Source: Nitzschia sp. DOCU1 (taxonomy: Eukaryota > Bacillariophyta > Bacillariophyceae > Bacillariales > Bacillariaceae). Taken from it: DNA of 64,000 nt. The notes beneath the pieces are model-generated. The model had not been told where the DNA came from. It saw only the letters and a program-made list of their open reading frames with translations, and did no database searches. Positions 1 to 9,388 of the stretch are shown here, piece by piece (position 1 is the stretch's first letter; each line of letters starts with the position of its first letter). The stretch lies in NCBI GenBank assembly GCA_951394045.1, contig OX595991.1, positions 806,001 through 870,000 on the forward strand. The letters are read 5' to 3'. The position numbers and the translations under genes are program-made.

Positions 1-1
1 T

Positions 2-1495
2 GCTGGGCAACGAAGAATAATCCGGCCGATCCGATTCCAGACTTTCTCATCATCTACAACCCGACCACGTTCATCACTCTCGCGGCTTCGAAGCGCGACT
101 TCTGATGAGTTGACTTCGGCGCAACGAGCAGATTTGCTCAAGAATTGGCGCGATCATCCTGCCATTAATCCGAAACTTGTTTTCCCGACTCTGTTAGTGT
201 CGTCAGAAAGCTTGCAACATTGGATCCAAGCGGCTCAACTACAGCCTTATCTCGCCAAACCATCCAATTGGAGTTTTTTGTACCAAGTTCACCCGCGTAT
301 CAAAGTTGTTCAGGACCACAGCGAAACCCATAAATTGCTTTTGCTACTCGAGGACTCAAATAACGACAACGTCTCCGAAAGTAACGACAAGTCAATTTCC
401 CTGGAAGATCTTCGGAGTGACAAAAATTTAGAGTTTGGTCCTGATATGGAAATCCCAATTAAATACCAGCAGCTGTCGTTTGGGTACATTTTGAGCCAAC
501 TACTTCCGGTCCCTATACCGACAGCTTATGAGCAGATTGGACATGTAGCGCACTTGAATCTCAAGCCAGAGCACATTCCATACGGTGAACTCATTGGGCA
601 AGTTTTGCGTGAAACCAATCCGAGTATTGACACCGTCGTTAGAAAGGTTGGAGAGGTCAAGGGGAAATATCGAACCTACGACTTGGAGGTTCTTGCGGGA
701 CCACCAAACTTTGAAACCACCATTGTCGAACACGGCCTTCCGATTCGACTAAATATTGCAGATTGTTACTGGAGTACGAGGCTGTCGGGGGAACGACAGG
801 AATTGATTCAAGACATTGAACGATCTGTGGAGCGATCCAAGGACAAGGACTTGGTAGTGGCGGACGTCTTTTGTGGGGTAGGGGCCGTTTGCCTACTACT
901 GGCAAAGAACAATCCGCAATGTACTATTCTGGCCAACGATTGGAATCCCAGAGCTATCGAGTACCTGAAAGAGTCGATCGCACAGAATGGAATGGAGGGG
1001 ACCAACCAGTTCCGGCTGACGTGTGGGGATGCCTACGACTATCTGATTGACCTAGGGACCGATCGGTCACCAACCGTACTTCCTGACCATATTCTTATGA
1101 ACTACCCACTAGAGGCACCAACGTTCTTGGGAGCTTTGCGATGGTGGTCATACAAATCGGTAATGGAAAAGTTCAGGCAAACGGGACGGTATCCAAGGTT
1201 CCACGTATACACTTTTGCTCGGGCTTCAGGCAAGGATCTGGACGACGAAGAGGAGGTTGCTGTCAACCTAGTTGCCAACGAACTTCTGCCAGTTATGGAT
1301 CCCCGCGGCAGCAGTAATGAGACGGAGGATGACAGTGGCGTAAGCGCGTACAGGCGGGAGGAGCTCAACCAAGAGTTTGAAGCAAAAGTACAAACTCGCT
1401 TGGTCAGAGATGTGGCACCGGGTAAAGTTGTGGTTTGCGTAAGCTTCTCCGTCACCCCAAAACTCATTCGTTACATGCAGGGTGACTACTCGTAG
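2..1495 (+). CDS. TRM5: tRNA (guanine(37)-N1)-methyltransferase, TRM5-like (5' partial)
   Basis: Methylates N1 of G37 next to the tRNA anticodon, using S-adenosylmethionine, to keep the reading frame. Seen: a class I methyltransferase core with motif I ADVFCGVGAV, the acceptor-loop motif NDWNPRAIEYL, and NYPLEAPTFL at the place of the family's NLP...FL active-site motif. Ahead of the core is the Trm5 segment HLNLKPEHIPYG and a conserved RxNxADCYWSTRL-like stretch. The frame is open to the left edge of the window. The first internal start would be a TTG at 110, so the true start lies outside. The residues before it are rich in Arg and Ser without acids (RRIIRPIRF, SSLSRLRSA), like a mitochondrial presequence; this is inference. 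A dual mitochondrial and nuclear/cytosolic location is known for TRM5 elsewhere. The stop is TAG at 1493. Confidence 0.88.
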   Translation, partial: AGQRRIIRPIRFQTFSSSTTRPRSSLSRLRSATSDELTSAQRADLLKNWRDHPAINPKLVFPTLLVSSESLQHWIQAAQLQPYLAKPSNWSFLYQVHPRIKVVQDHSETHKLLLLLEDSNNDNVSESNDKSISLEDLRSDKNLEFGPDMEIPIKYQQLSFGYILSQLLPVPIPTAYEQIGHVAHLNLKPEHIPYGELIGQVLRETNPSIDTVVRKVGEVKGKYRTYDLEVLAGPPNFETTIVEHGLPIRLNIADCYWSTRLSGERQELIQDIERSVERSKDKDLVVADVFCGVGAVCLLLAKNNPQCTILANDWNPRAIEYLKESIAQNGMEGTNQFRLTCGDAYDYLIDLGTDRSPTVLPDHILMNYPLEAPTFLGALRWWSYKSVMEKFRQTGRYPRFHVYTFARASGKDLDDEEEVAVNLVANELLPVMDPRGSSNETEDDSGVSAYRREELNQEFEAKVQTRLVRDVAPGKVVVCVSFSVTPKLIRYMQGDYS

Positions 1496-2812
1496 GAAGA
1501 CCGTCCATCGAGCTCTACAGACTGGGAGGCTTCGTTCAACTTTCCCAACGTACCCGGCAATCACTACGTACAAGGGACCGACCATGTTTCTGTGGGGTTG
1601 CTGTTGTACTCGGTATACCCCTCTACTCCAATGACAGAGGGAAGAGGCTACCGAGAGTCGCATTGCTGCCAGGCAAGGGAATGTTTTGTACGCAGACTTT
1701 GCTTGTATGGTATAGTCCTTGCTAGTGTCCGCAATACTACCAACTTTCTAATACTGTAATGTTGGCTGTGCGAAGAACGGAGTAAATTATTAGTGTTACC
1801 CCTCTGCCACCAGGTGGCAACTATCGCGCCGACGAGCGCCGAGCTGCTTCTGTAGAGTAGAGCAATACTGCGGCTGGCTGACACCCTACTACTATGCTAT
1901 GCTACTCTCTTCTTTGATTTATTCTAGATAGTCAGAGCTAATGCGGGCAGAGTAGTAGGGCAATACTGCACCAACTTGCTGCACCTGTCTGTGTTACCCG
2001 GCTACTCGTTGATGAATTCTGGCTATGTACTACTAGTTAGCGGGGGTAGCAAAACGAAAACGAACCAGAGAATCGACAGCACACCAGTAGAATGCGATGA
2101 TGACGGGCGAACCATGAACAATGATCGACGCCAGCAGTCACGCAAACACGACCAAGCAGGAAGAGATGCCTGCTACTGCGTAATTGTCCGGGCGGTTGTA
2201 GTATCGACCTCTAGAGGCTTCGTGGAACGTCCTACTGTGTAACTATTAGCGCCTTGCGTGTACTCTACTAGGTACGGCGCTGATGCGTCCATATTGTATC
2301 GTATGGTCTGGATCGAGAGAAAAGTTGCCAGAGACAAGGGAGATGACAGTTGTAGGGATGGTAAATGGAATTATCAATGTGGCGCGAAAAAGAGAAGTCA
2401 TTCCGTCAACGAGATGCAGGGAGAATTTCCAAATTACATAATAAAAGTTGAATACCCAGTTGTGACACAAAGAGACCGGAGAAACTACCCCAAAGAGAAC
2501 TTCGATTACTTAGTGCTTTTACAATTATCGACAACTCAAAAGATTATTGCCCATGGTTTTACATTTGGACGCGCAGGGTGCCGGCCATATTATCGGGCAA
2601 AGCATTGAAGTTTTTCACATAAAGAATGTCAAAATTACACCATTTGAATTCCCCGGATGACACAGAATGACCTTCGGAGAAACCACCCCCGAGTGATGCC
2701 TACACACAATTTTACTGGTCTGCTGACAACCGAGGCGAAACAGAAAAGACTAAAGTTTCATGCCACAACTTCCGTCCTCTCATCCCAACCACTCTAAAAA
2801 TAAGATATCACC
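1496..2812. other. Intergenic region, no gene supported
   Basis: About 1.3 kb between two plus-strand genes. Open frames here (for example 1976-2242 and 2258-2608) are short, lack family-like motifs and partly start at GTG. The sequence has many short TAG/CTA-rich stretches like other spacers in the window. No tRNA or repeat was recognised. Confidence 0.5.
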
Positions 2813-3385
2813 ATGCCTCCCATGTCTAGTATGAGCACGTCGCCCTCAGATACTTCACTACGCAGGTATCCGTCGAAGTCAACCTCGAATGAGGTAGAAA
2901 AGCGAGCTATGCAAGAACAACAATGCAATCCCATGGAAGGTCGCAACCCGAGACGGAGGCGACGAAAGAATGCCACGGTCACCTTTTCAGCGACGGACGA
3001 GCTGCAGGAAATCCCACATATAAATGACCTTTCCGACGAGGAAGTGAGCAGTGTGTGGATGACAAGAGAAGAACTTCAAGCAATCAGGCGTCAATGCGCA
3101 ACGATTGTGAAGTTCATGGACATGGATTCCGCAGCACAGCATGGTGTTTGTTTGCGCGGCCTAGAGCAAAATACCCCGAACTATGTTGCCATACAGGTCG
3201 AAATCCGGCGCCAGCTATACGATGCTGTGCATGCTATTCAGGATTTCCAGTATTCTACCGGCATGCAGCTTCCTGACATGCTAGCCGAGTCCTGCCAGAA
3301 GTTTTCACATGATTCTGTGATACAAGCTCAGATTGTTGGGATGAACGATGCTGCGTATGTGCAGTCCATGCTAAAGATGCAGTAG
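2813..3385 (+). CDS. Diatom-type VRFS/GLE family protein, function unknown
   Basis: A 190-aa protein of unknown function. After a basic stretch (RRRRRK, about residues 45-55, possible nuclear signal) it has VTFSATDELQEIPHINDLSDEE, then VWMTREELQAIRRQ and CLRGLEQ. That order, a V-[RT]-F-S strand, an E..IP.i.dLs.eE..s.W[YM]treEl helix and a GLE motif, is one I recognise as recurrent in diatom hypothetical proteins. The gene at 11962 has the first two parts (VRFSRKVEI...LNKEEVASRWYSISEL). The start ATG at 2813 follows an A-rich leader and is the first ATG in frame. There is no signal peptide or membrane segment. The function is not known; a nuclear role is only suggested by the basic stretch. 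Confidence 0.7.
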   Translation: MPPMSSMSTSPSDTSLRRYPSKSTSNEVEKRAMQEQQCNPMEGRNPRRRRRKNATVTFSATDELQEIPHINDLSDEEVSSVWMTREELQAIRRQCATIVKFMDMDSAAQHGVCLRGLEQNTPNYVAIQVEIRRQLYDAVHAIQDFQYSTGMQLPDMLAESCQKFSHDSVIQAQIVGMNDAAYVQSMLKMQ

Positions 3386-3752
3386 ACTTGCTACGACGAG
3401 CAGAAGGATAAAATAACATTCTAAATATTTCACCACAAGATTGCAGATGTCATTGAGGTGGGAGTGTACATTGTATTCGATTTTGATTCAATCCATTATT
3501 GTATTGATGGGCAACCAACAAGGCAAAGTTGCAGTTGCGCGATCTTGCCCTGCCTTATCATCGGCAGTAGCTTTCAATTGTTTTGATGTGAACTGCGTCT
3601 CTTCCATTCTTGTCGTTTCCGAGAGAGAGGCACACTGTATGTTTAGTATTGACCAAGACGTTGTCAAATGCCCTATAGGCCTTGCAACCTTCTCTAGTAG
3701 CAGTGATGATGATGGGCGATAGAGAAAAAAGATAGGCTAAACAAAAAAGATC
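3386..3752. other. Intergenic region, no gene supported
   Basis: Spacer between the VRFS-family gene and the tRNA. A 93-codon open frame at 3441-3722 has no recognisable motif and is judged spurious. Confidence 0.5.
3743..3748 (-). terminator. Pol III terminator of the tRNA-Ser gene
   Basis: On the minus strand a run of six T lies four bases past the tRNA 3' end, the usual RNA polymerase III stop. Confidence 0.75.
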
Positions 3753-3844
3753 GACACCGGCAGGACTCGAACCTACGCGGATAACTCCAAGTGATGAATC
3801 ACAGTATTCGAATCACTCGCCTTAAACCACTCGGCCACGGTGCC
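3753..3844 (-). tRNA. tRNA-Ser(CGA) with an 11-nt intron
   Basis: On the minus strand the sequence folds as a class II tRNA. The acceptor stem is GGCACCG/CGGTGTC (one G-U pair), the D arm GCC...GGC, the anticodon stem AGTGA/TCACT, a variable arm closed by GGA/TCC, and the T arm GTAGG-TTCGAGT-CCTGC. The anticodon CGA is at 3808-3810. The loop holds 11 extra bases, at 3796-3806, exactly between positions 37 and 38, the canonical nuclear tRNA intron site. The long variable arm and anticodon both indicate serine. CCA is not encoded, as expected for a nuclear gene. Confidence 0.93.
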
Positions 3845-4150
3845 GTAGCTACTTAAGGGAACATTAATAAATATAATCTGTTGTGAATTATCTACGCCTT
3901 CGCCGTGGCATTGCCTCTCTGTGTGATCCTCCGCCGTTGGGTTACTGCTTCGCGAAGCGAAAGAGAGGCGGATATGTCTTTTGGTCACCGGTCTCCATAT
4001 TGTTGTTTCAGTCGGCAACTAAGATACTTGGGTTAGAGTATCAGTTGTCCGAGACTACAGCTTTGTTCGTAGCAGAAGCTCTTCTGTGGTTATTTGACGT
4101 AAGGGGGATATCATTGCCCAAAACGAGTCGACGTACCTACCATTGGCACG
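3845..4150. other. Short spacer between tRNA-Ser and the coiled-coil gene
   Basis: Holds the 5' flank of the tRNA (minus) and presumably the promoter of the plus-strand gene at 4151. No further feature is visible. Confidence 0.4.
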
Positions 4151-5560
4151 ATGAGCTGGTTTTGGAATGCTTTTGGATCGAGCACTACTGCCAGCAGCAA
4201 TGAGGGCACCAAACGAAATAGCCGACCGTCGCTACGGACGTCTTTCCGGACATCTATCAAGATACAGCAATTCGAGAAGGGGACTCGGCGAACGGGCTCT
4301 CTGGTATTGACCAAGGAGGACCTCAAGGCGATAAATCTGCAATCTAAAATTGATCAGACTCGACGCAAAATCGAGCATGCGCATTTGGATCAGGAGGACG
4401 AGCTGCAAGTATTGCGAAACAACAAAGAGAATCTATTGCTTCAGCTGGACCAAAAACTCGAGCAGTTGGAAGACGTAGTTGTATATCAAGAGGTTATACA
4501 AACACTGTTTCTAAATGAAGGTCTGGCCATGGCCGATCCTGGGGATGGAACAAAAGAAGCCGAGATTGCGAGGGAGACACACAAGTCGGAGCTCAAAGAC
4601 AAGATACGAACCTTGTTTCAACAGCAGGCTAGCGATGAGCTTATGGAAATTTACAGGACGACCCCGAAGTTCAAAGAGCGTATGAGTGAGCGTGAGGCCA
4701 AAATGCTGTCGATCGTCTTTCAAAAGGATGCCCTACTATCGGAAAGAAAAGAACTGAACGAAAAAATTCTTGAAATCCAAAAGGCAATGATGGCCACTCT
4801 GGAAAAGGCCAGTCAGCAGCAATTTGAGAAAAGATACGAGGCGATCCGGGATGGTAACGCCGCTAACGGGGATCTTTTGACAAGAGGCCAGAAGCTGGGT
4901 CAAACTGAGGGTAGGAGTTACTCGAGTCGAATACTTGCAGCGGCAGCAGAAAGAAATGAGGAAAAGCAATCTTTGGGTGGGAGTCTCAAGGATATAATTC
5001 TCGAGGAGGACGAGCCGAACGAGTCTCACATTGGTGAAGTTAAAAAGAAACCAACTCTAGACAATGGCGAAGTCAAAGAAGAACCAACTACCTCCTCAAA
5101 CTCGGACACAGCGAGTACTCGCAGTGCTGTACGACCTGGTGCTCGAAGTCGAAGCCCCGTACCGACCGCAACAGGTACTCGAAGTCGAAGCCCTGTACCG
5201 ACCACAAAAGCACGGCGGGCTCTCTCCCCTCATCGTGGCGCAACAACTACTGGTACAAGGACTGCGGCGACAACAACTCGCGTAAGACCACAGCCAGCAC
5301 CTTCCTCACGAACAGGGGCTGATCGGTCCCCCGTCCGTCAAGCTACAACAACCACATCATGGGAACGCAACATGTCACCCACCTCTGGTTCAGCAGCGAC
5401 TCGTCGCCCTGTCACTGCTTCATCCACAACGCGCACCACCACGTCAACAACAGCTGAGACGCGACGTGCCGCCACCAGGCCGGCCACTAGACCAGTGGCG
5501 TCGCGGTCTCCAACAAGGCCAACAACTTCGACCAACCGTCCGACTGCCCCCGAGAAATAG
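4151..5560 (+). CDS. Coiled-coil protein with Ser/Arg/Thr-rich tail, unknown function
   Basis: A 469-aa protein not recognised as a known family. Residues about 55-220 are charged and heptad-like (for example LQSKIDQTRRKIEHAHLDQE and ELNEKILEIQKAMMATLEKA), predicting long coiled coils. From about residue 300 to the end it is Ser/Thr/Arg/Pro-rich, with two tandem copies of RSRSPVPT from a 36-bp DNA repeat at 5138-5209, and further RSPVR, RSPTRP motifs. Such tails resemble basic, phosphorylatable microtubule- or RNA-binding regions, but that is inference only. It starts MSWFWNAFGSS at the first in-frame ATG. It ends 66 bp from the convergent sulfotransferase gene, so the 3' UTRs are short or overlap. 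Confidence 0.7.
   Translation: MSWFWNAFGSSTTASSNEGTKRNSRPSLRTSFRTSIKIQQFEKGTRRTGSLVLTKEDLKAINLQSKIDQTRRKIEHAHLDQEDELQVLRNNKENLLLQLDQKLEQLEDVVVYQEVIQTLFLNEGLAMADPGDGTKEAEIARETHKSELKDKIRTLFQQQASDELMEIYRTTPKFKERMSEREAKMLSIVFQKDALLSERKELNEKILEIQKAMMATLEKASQQQFEKRYEAIRDGNAANGDLLTRGQKLGQTEGRSYSSRILAAAAERNEEKQSLGGSLKDIILEEDEPNESHIGEVKKKPTLDNGEVKEEPTTSSNSDTASTRSAVRPGARSRSPVPTATGTRSRSPVPTTKARRALSPHRGATTTGTRTAATTTRVRPQPAPSSRTGADRSPVRQATTTTSWERNMSPTSGSAATRRPVTASSTTRTTTSTTAETRRAATRPATRPVASRSPTRPTTSTNRPTAPEK
5138..5209 (+). repeat. Tandem 36-bp repeat (two copies) inside the coding region
   Basis: Copies at 5138-5173 and 5174-5209 differ at a few positions and encode consecutive RSRSPVPT blocks. The unit is 12 codons, so the frame is kept. 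Confidence 0.75.
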
Positions 5561-5626
5561 ACTTGGGTGCTAAATAGATTGTGCTGGCAGAAAATGGGCC
5601 CCGCTGCGGCTGCTGCTTCCTACGGT

Positions 5627-6718
5627 CTAGACTGACGTGGGGCAATCTAGTTCATTCCATGATTGTTCCACGCCGCATACTTTGTAGGTGGCTTTTAGTG
5701 TCTCGTGTTTTGTTTCTTCGTTGAGGTTCTCAGCTCGTTGAACAATACTGTAGTAAATTTTCAGTTCCTCATCGAGGGCGCAACAAAGATTCCGGGTAGC
5801 CTCCACTGTAAGGCTGGTTCCGACGCGACCTGTAACATAGTGTTTGGAATCCTCTGGACGCCATTCTAACGCGTCGGATGATCCTCCCAAGTATACCTCC
5901 AAGTCGTTCATATCCTGCAGTAGGCTCTCTTGACGGACCACCAGCACCGACTTCTCCGGCAAATGATGCATCGTCTGGTTCCAATAGAACTGTAACGGAA
6001 ATGAAACAAAGTGAATGAGTCTTCGCTCCGAAAAGTCACGAGCATACAGTACAGTTTTCTGTCTTACATTGTAGTTCCAATAGAGATGGTTGGCATCTTT
6101 GACAGTCAATATACGGCCATACCATCCATCCCAAAGTATCTTGGAGCATTTGTTCTGCTCCTGATTAGCAAACAATACCTCCCGATTCCCAAGATCATTG
6201 ATTTCCGGAAAACACTTAAAAAATTGCCTTTTCCAGTCACTGGTTTGGCAGGCTGGGCTATTATTTTCTCTCGGATCGCAAGATTGAGGGTGATTGTAGA
6301 CATACCACGAGATGAGCCGGGTCAACGGGTGCCTAACGCTGAAGAGATAGTGGGTGGCCAAGGCATGTAAATTCCGGGGGTACATATTGATCGTATGGAG
6401 ATAGCCCACGGTTTGGCTGGAAATCTTGGTAGAAGCCACGTTGGGTCCTTGGAAGCTGTCCAGACATGATCGCTTGACTATTGGATTCTTTCGAGTTTTG
6501 CAAATGATAGAGAGCTGAGTCTTAATCCATTCGCCACCTGTTTTACCAATATGAACATACACAATGCTTCGGGTGGTAGGGGCATTATTTCGTCGGAGCA
6601 CGTGAGAAGTGCCTCGACCCTTCGGCACCAATGCCAGCTGCATGGAGAACCAGAACAATGCGGCCAAAATTAGCAATCGACTGCACCAACCAACCCTGAA
6701 CTTTCGCTTCGAGGCCAT
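5627..6718 (-). CDS. Type II membrane sulfotransferase
   Basis: Transfers sulfate from PAPS to a carbohydrate or other acceptor in the Golgi lumen (family knowledge). Seen: a short basic N-terminus, one membrane anchor at about residues 15-32 (LLILAALFWFSMQLALV), then the PAPS 5'-phosphosulfate loop VYVHIGKTGGEWI and the 3'-phosphate motif FSVRHPLTRLISWYVY, in the right order and spacing. This HIGKTGG plus RHP pattern is that of the sulfotransferase-2-like clade (2-O/HNK-1 type) rather than cytosolic sulfotransferases. The acceptor cannot be told. The longest frame begins at a TTG (6763), so the ATG at 6718 is chosen; it gives 363 aa. It is divergent from the PQQ-dehydrogenase gene at 7172. 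Confidence 0.82.
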   Translation of the reverse strand: MASKRKFRVGWCSRLLILAALFWFSMQLALVPKGRGTSHVLRRNNAPTTRSIVYVHIGKTGGEWIKTQLSIICKTRKNPIVKRSCLDSFQGPNVASTKISSQTVGYLHTINMYPRNLHALATHYLFSVRHPLTRLISWYVYNHPQSCDPRENNSPACQTSDWKRQFFKCFPEINDLGNREVLFANQEQNKCSKILWDGWYGRILTVKDANHLYWNYNVRQKTVLYARDFSERRLIHFVSFPLQFYWNQTMHHLPEKSVLVVRQESLLQDMNDLEVYLGGSSDALEWRPEDSKHYVTGRVGTSLTVEATRNLCCALDEELKIYYSIVQRAENLNEETKHETLKATYKVCGVEQSWNELDCPTSV

Positions 6719-7171
6719 TTTTTCGTGTCCGTGTACCCCCGAAACAATGAAAAGTCGCCTCAAAGGTACTAGCAGTAGCTAGCGATGCAGAGAGAGGTGT
6801 CAAGAGTCAATTCTTTGCAGCAACGACAATAGTGAGGAGTCGGGTTCTTTGAGTTGATGCCGAGGCGCGAGACGGACAAACGGCGAGAAATGAGGCATGG
6901 AGCAAAAAGTCGAATCGAATCAGTCGTAGTACCATGGCGGGCACGCGCGTTCTGCCCCCAACAGCCGTTGGGGACATGACATGTTGAATGTGTCGAATGT
7001 GAACGGACCGAGGAGCGCGAGCCGAGACACCATCTGTTACTATTGTTACTTTTTCGTCGAGCCATTCGCCATGTTCCAAATTTTCATCCCGGGAGCAACG
7101 GAGGCCACCACAAGACGCTGCATAAAAGACACAAGGTCGTGGTGACTTTTTCATTTGGATTTCTTAGCGCA
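6719..7171. promoter_or_regulatory. Shared divergent promoter region
   Basis: 453 bp between two divergent starts, so it should carry both promoters. No TATA-like or known diatom element was clearly identified. Confidence 0.4.
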
Positions 7172-9388
7172 ATGAGGGTTTCTCTAAAAAAGGTTTGCGT
7201 CGCAGCTTTTCTTTGCACAGGTGGTGGGGCATTGGTGGCGGGCTTGCCCTCGGGATTTCGAGAGGAGGGGGTGGCCCGTATCCCTGTCATTAGCACCATC
7301 ACATTCGCTCCCAAACGAGATGGGGAAGGCTATCTTATCTATGCCGCAGCCAAGGATGGTCAAATCAGTGTGATTCCAGACCCCGATACCTCGGGTGATT
7401 CATATCTGGCTTTGGACATCTCCGGTCGTTTGTGCTTCAACGGAGAACGAGGGGTCCACCAAGTCTTGGCCCATCCCAATTTCCCCCAAACACCCATGGT
7501 CTACATATCATATACGTTTGACAAAAATGGAGGATGCGGTATGAGTTCCACAACGGGTGCGGTCAATCGATTGTCACGATTTACCATAGCAGATGATGAC
7601 TATTCCATTGTTGATTCGTCCGAAGAAGTTCTGTTGGAGACAGAACCTCTCCCCGACAAGATTCATAATGGTGGCGATATGTTCTTTGGCAATGATGGAT
7701 ATTTGTATCTCACGATTGGAGAAGGTGGATTTTCGAGGAATGCGCAGACTCTTGGGAATGTGTTGGGAACGATAGTGCGACTGACTGACGATGGCGACAT
7801 TCCAGAAGATAATCCGTTTGCGAGTGCTACTGTGGATGGTGTTGAAACTGCCAGGTGCAATCGACAGTCGCAGCCTGGCAAAATTTGTCAAGAAATTTAT
7901 CACTATGGGTTCCGAAATCCGTACCGCTTCACTTTGGATCCTAATACCGACGATGGAACCACTCAGTTCTATATTGGCGACGTCGGTGGAACAAAGTGGG
8001 AAGAAATCAGTTTGGGCGGAGACGGCTTTGCAGGTGCGAATTTTGGATGGAATACCCGAGAAGGCCCATGCATGATTGATAGCTACTTTGATTGTCCAGA
8101 ATCTGGATCCGACATCGTCGATCCCATCTTTTGGTACGGACATGACGGTGAAGGTGCAGCTGTAACTGGAATCGAGGTTGTGCCCAACGGCTTGTGGCCG
8201 AGCAGTTATGATGGGGCCATCCTCTACCTAGAGTTTGTGCAAAGTGAATTGTACGTCATTCGTAAGGACGGTACGTCATGTACCTCTTGTGATGCAGGTC
8301 GCCCCCGCCCAGAGTGGACCAAGACACTATTCCACAATTTGGAAGATTCTAACGTCGGGAGACCCGCACAGTTGCTCTTTGGCCCCTATCAGAACACTCA
8401 AGCGTTGTACTACACTACTCGTGTAGGATCAGTGAATATCCGTCGCATCATATATGAAGGCGGCGTGAATCAAGCCCCGATAGCTCAGCTTTCAATATTG
8501 GAAAACACGGGGCAAGTTGGTGTTCCTGTAGTTTTTGATGGAAGCGGGAGCAGTGATCCCGACGGTGACGTGCTGCAATATTTCTGGGACTTTGGTGATG
8601 GGAATAATTCTACATCGCCTTCAAGATCTCATACATATACGAGTCCAGGGACATTTGAAGTGAAACTTAGTGTAACGGACCCTGATGGATTTTCGGGGAC
8701 GGCTGAGGTGACCGTCGCAATCGGCACACCACCCCTCGCATTCATTGAAAGTCCGCCGGAAGGGACCACATTCGCTGTTGGAGATGTATTCACTCTGATT
8801 GGTTCTGCGCTAGATGCCGATGGCAATACTCTACCGGATTCATCATTGTCATGGGAAGTGAGGCAACACCACAACACGCACTACCATCCATTTCTCGATC
8901 CCAAAACTGGCAACAACATTGTGATGGATAGAGCACCATCGCCCGAGGACTTTTTGGCAGCAACCGATAGCTACCTCGAGGTCCTATTGACAGCCACCGA
9001 TAGTCTAGGTCTCGCAACGACAACGAGTTTGATGTTGATGCCCCAATTGGTAGAACTGTCGTTTGAAAGCAGACCATCGGGAATGGAACTCTTCGTCCAA
9101 GACTATTCCGTCGTGACTCCAGTCTCAGTTGCTTCTTGGGTAAATCATCAGTTGTCTATTCGTGCCGTTGATCAAGAAGGACTTTTCTTTCAACGCTGGT
9201 CTGATGGAGGTGGTATAGAGCACAGTGTACTCGTGCAGCCAGGCACCCAAAGCTACCAAGCTGAATTTGCCGCGTGCAAACCCCTGGGAAGAGTCGCGTG
9301 TACTGGGAATTCGGACTGCTGTTCTGGTGTTTGCCGTAAGAATTGGTATGGAGCACCAAAATGCTACAAAGAAAAGCTATCCAGTTAG
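7172..9388 (+). CDS. Secreted PQQ-type glucose/sorbosone dehydrogenase with PKD domain
   Basis: Probably oxidises an aldose outside the cell with a PQQ cofactor. The ATG at 7172 gives a signal peptide (MRVSLKKVCVAAFLCTGGG); the longer frame from 7043 lacks one. Residues about 30-420 are a six-bladed GSDH propeller: VHQVLAHPNFPQTPMVYISY, IHNGGDMFFGNDGYLYLTIG, GFRNPYRFTLDP, YIGDVGGTKWEEIS and ANFGWNTREG match the family's conserved blades. Residues about 430-515 form a PKD domain (DGSGSSDPDGDVLQYFWDFG). A further beta-rich region follows, then a Cys-rich end (CTGNSDCCSGVC...KC), a knottin-like pattern that could bind carbohydrate. Total 738 aa. Eukaryotic algae are not known to me to make PQQ, so the cofactor may come from bacteria (inference). 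Electron acceptor and substrate are unknown. Confidence 0.85.
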   Translation: MRVSLKKVCVAAFLCTGGGALVAGLPSGFREEGVARIPVISTITFAPKRDGEGYLIYAAAKDGQISVIPDPDTSGDSYLALDISGRLCFNGERGVHQVLAHPNFPQTPMVYISYTFDKNGGCGMSSTTGAVNRLSRFTIADDDYSIVDSSEEVLLETEPLPDKIHNGGDMFFGNDGYLYLTIGEGGFSRNAQTLGNVLGTIVRLTDDGDIPEDNPFASATVDGVETARCNRQSQPGKICQEIYHYGFRNPYRFTLDPNTDDGTTQFYIGDVGGTKWEEISLGGDGFAGANFGWNTREGPCMIDSYFDCPESGSDIVDPIFWYGHDGEGAAVTGIEVVPNGLWPSSYDGAILYLEFVQSELYVIRKDGTSCTSCDAGRPRPEWTKTLFHNLEDSNVGRPAQLLFGPYQNTQALYYTTRVGSVNIRRIIYEGGVNQAPIAQLSILENTGQVGVPVVFDGSGSSDPDGDVLQYFWDFGDGNNSTSPSRSHTYTSPGTFEVKLSVTDPDGFSGTAEVTVAIGTPPLAFIESPPEGTTFAVGDVFTLIGSALDADGNTLPDSSLSWEVRQHHNTHYHPFLDPKTGNNIVMDRAPSPEDFLAATDSYLEVLLTATDSLGLATTTSLMLMPQLVELSFESRPSGMELFVQDYSVVTPVSVASWVNHQLSIRAVDQEGLFFQRWSDGGGIEHSVLVQPGTQSYQAEFAACKPLGRVACTGNSDCCSGVCRKNWYGAPKCYKEKLSS

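Noticed and set aside
1976..2608. Two plus-strand frames between the TRM5 and VRFS-family genes
   Set aside because: Short, one starting at GTG, with no protein-like pattern.
4161..4203. A second tRNA-like element near the start of the coiled-coil gene
   Set aside because: No T-arm or acceptor pairing found; the stretch is coding.
7574..8143. 189-codon minus-strand frame inside the PQQ dehydrogenase gene
   Set aside because: The sense strand has conserved propeller motifs throughout this stretch.
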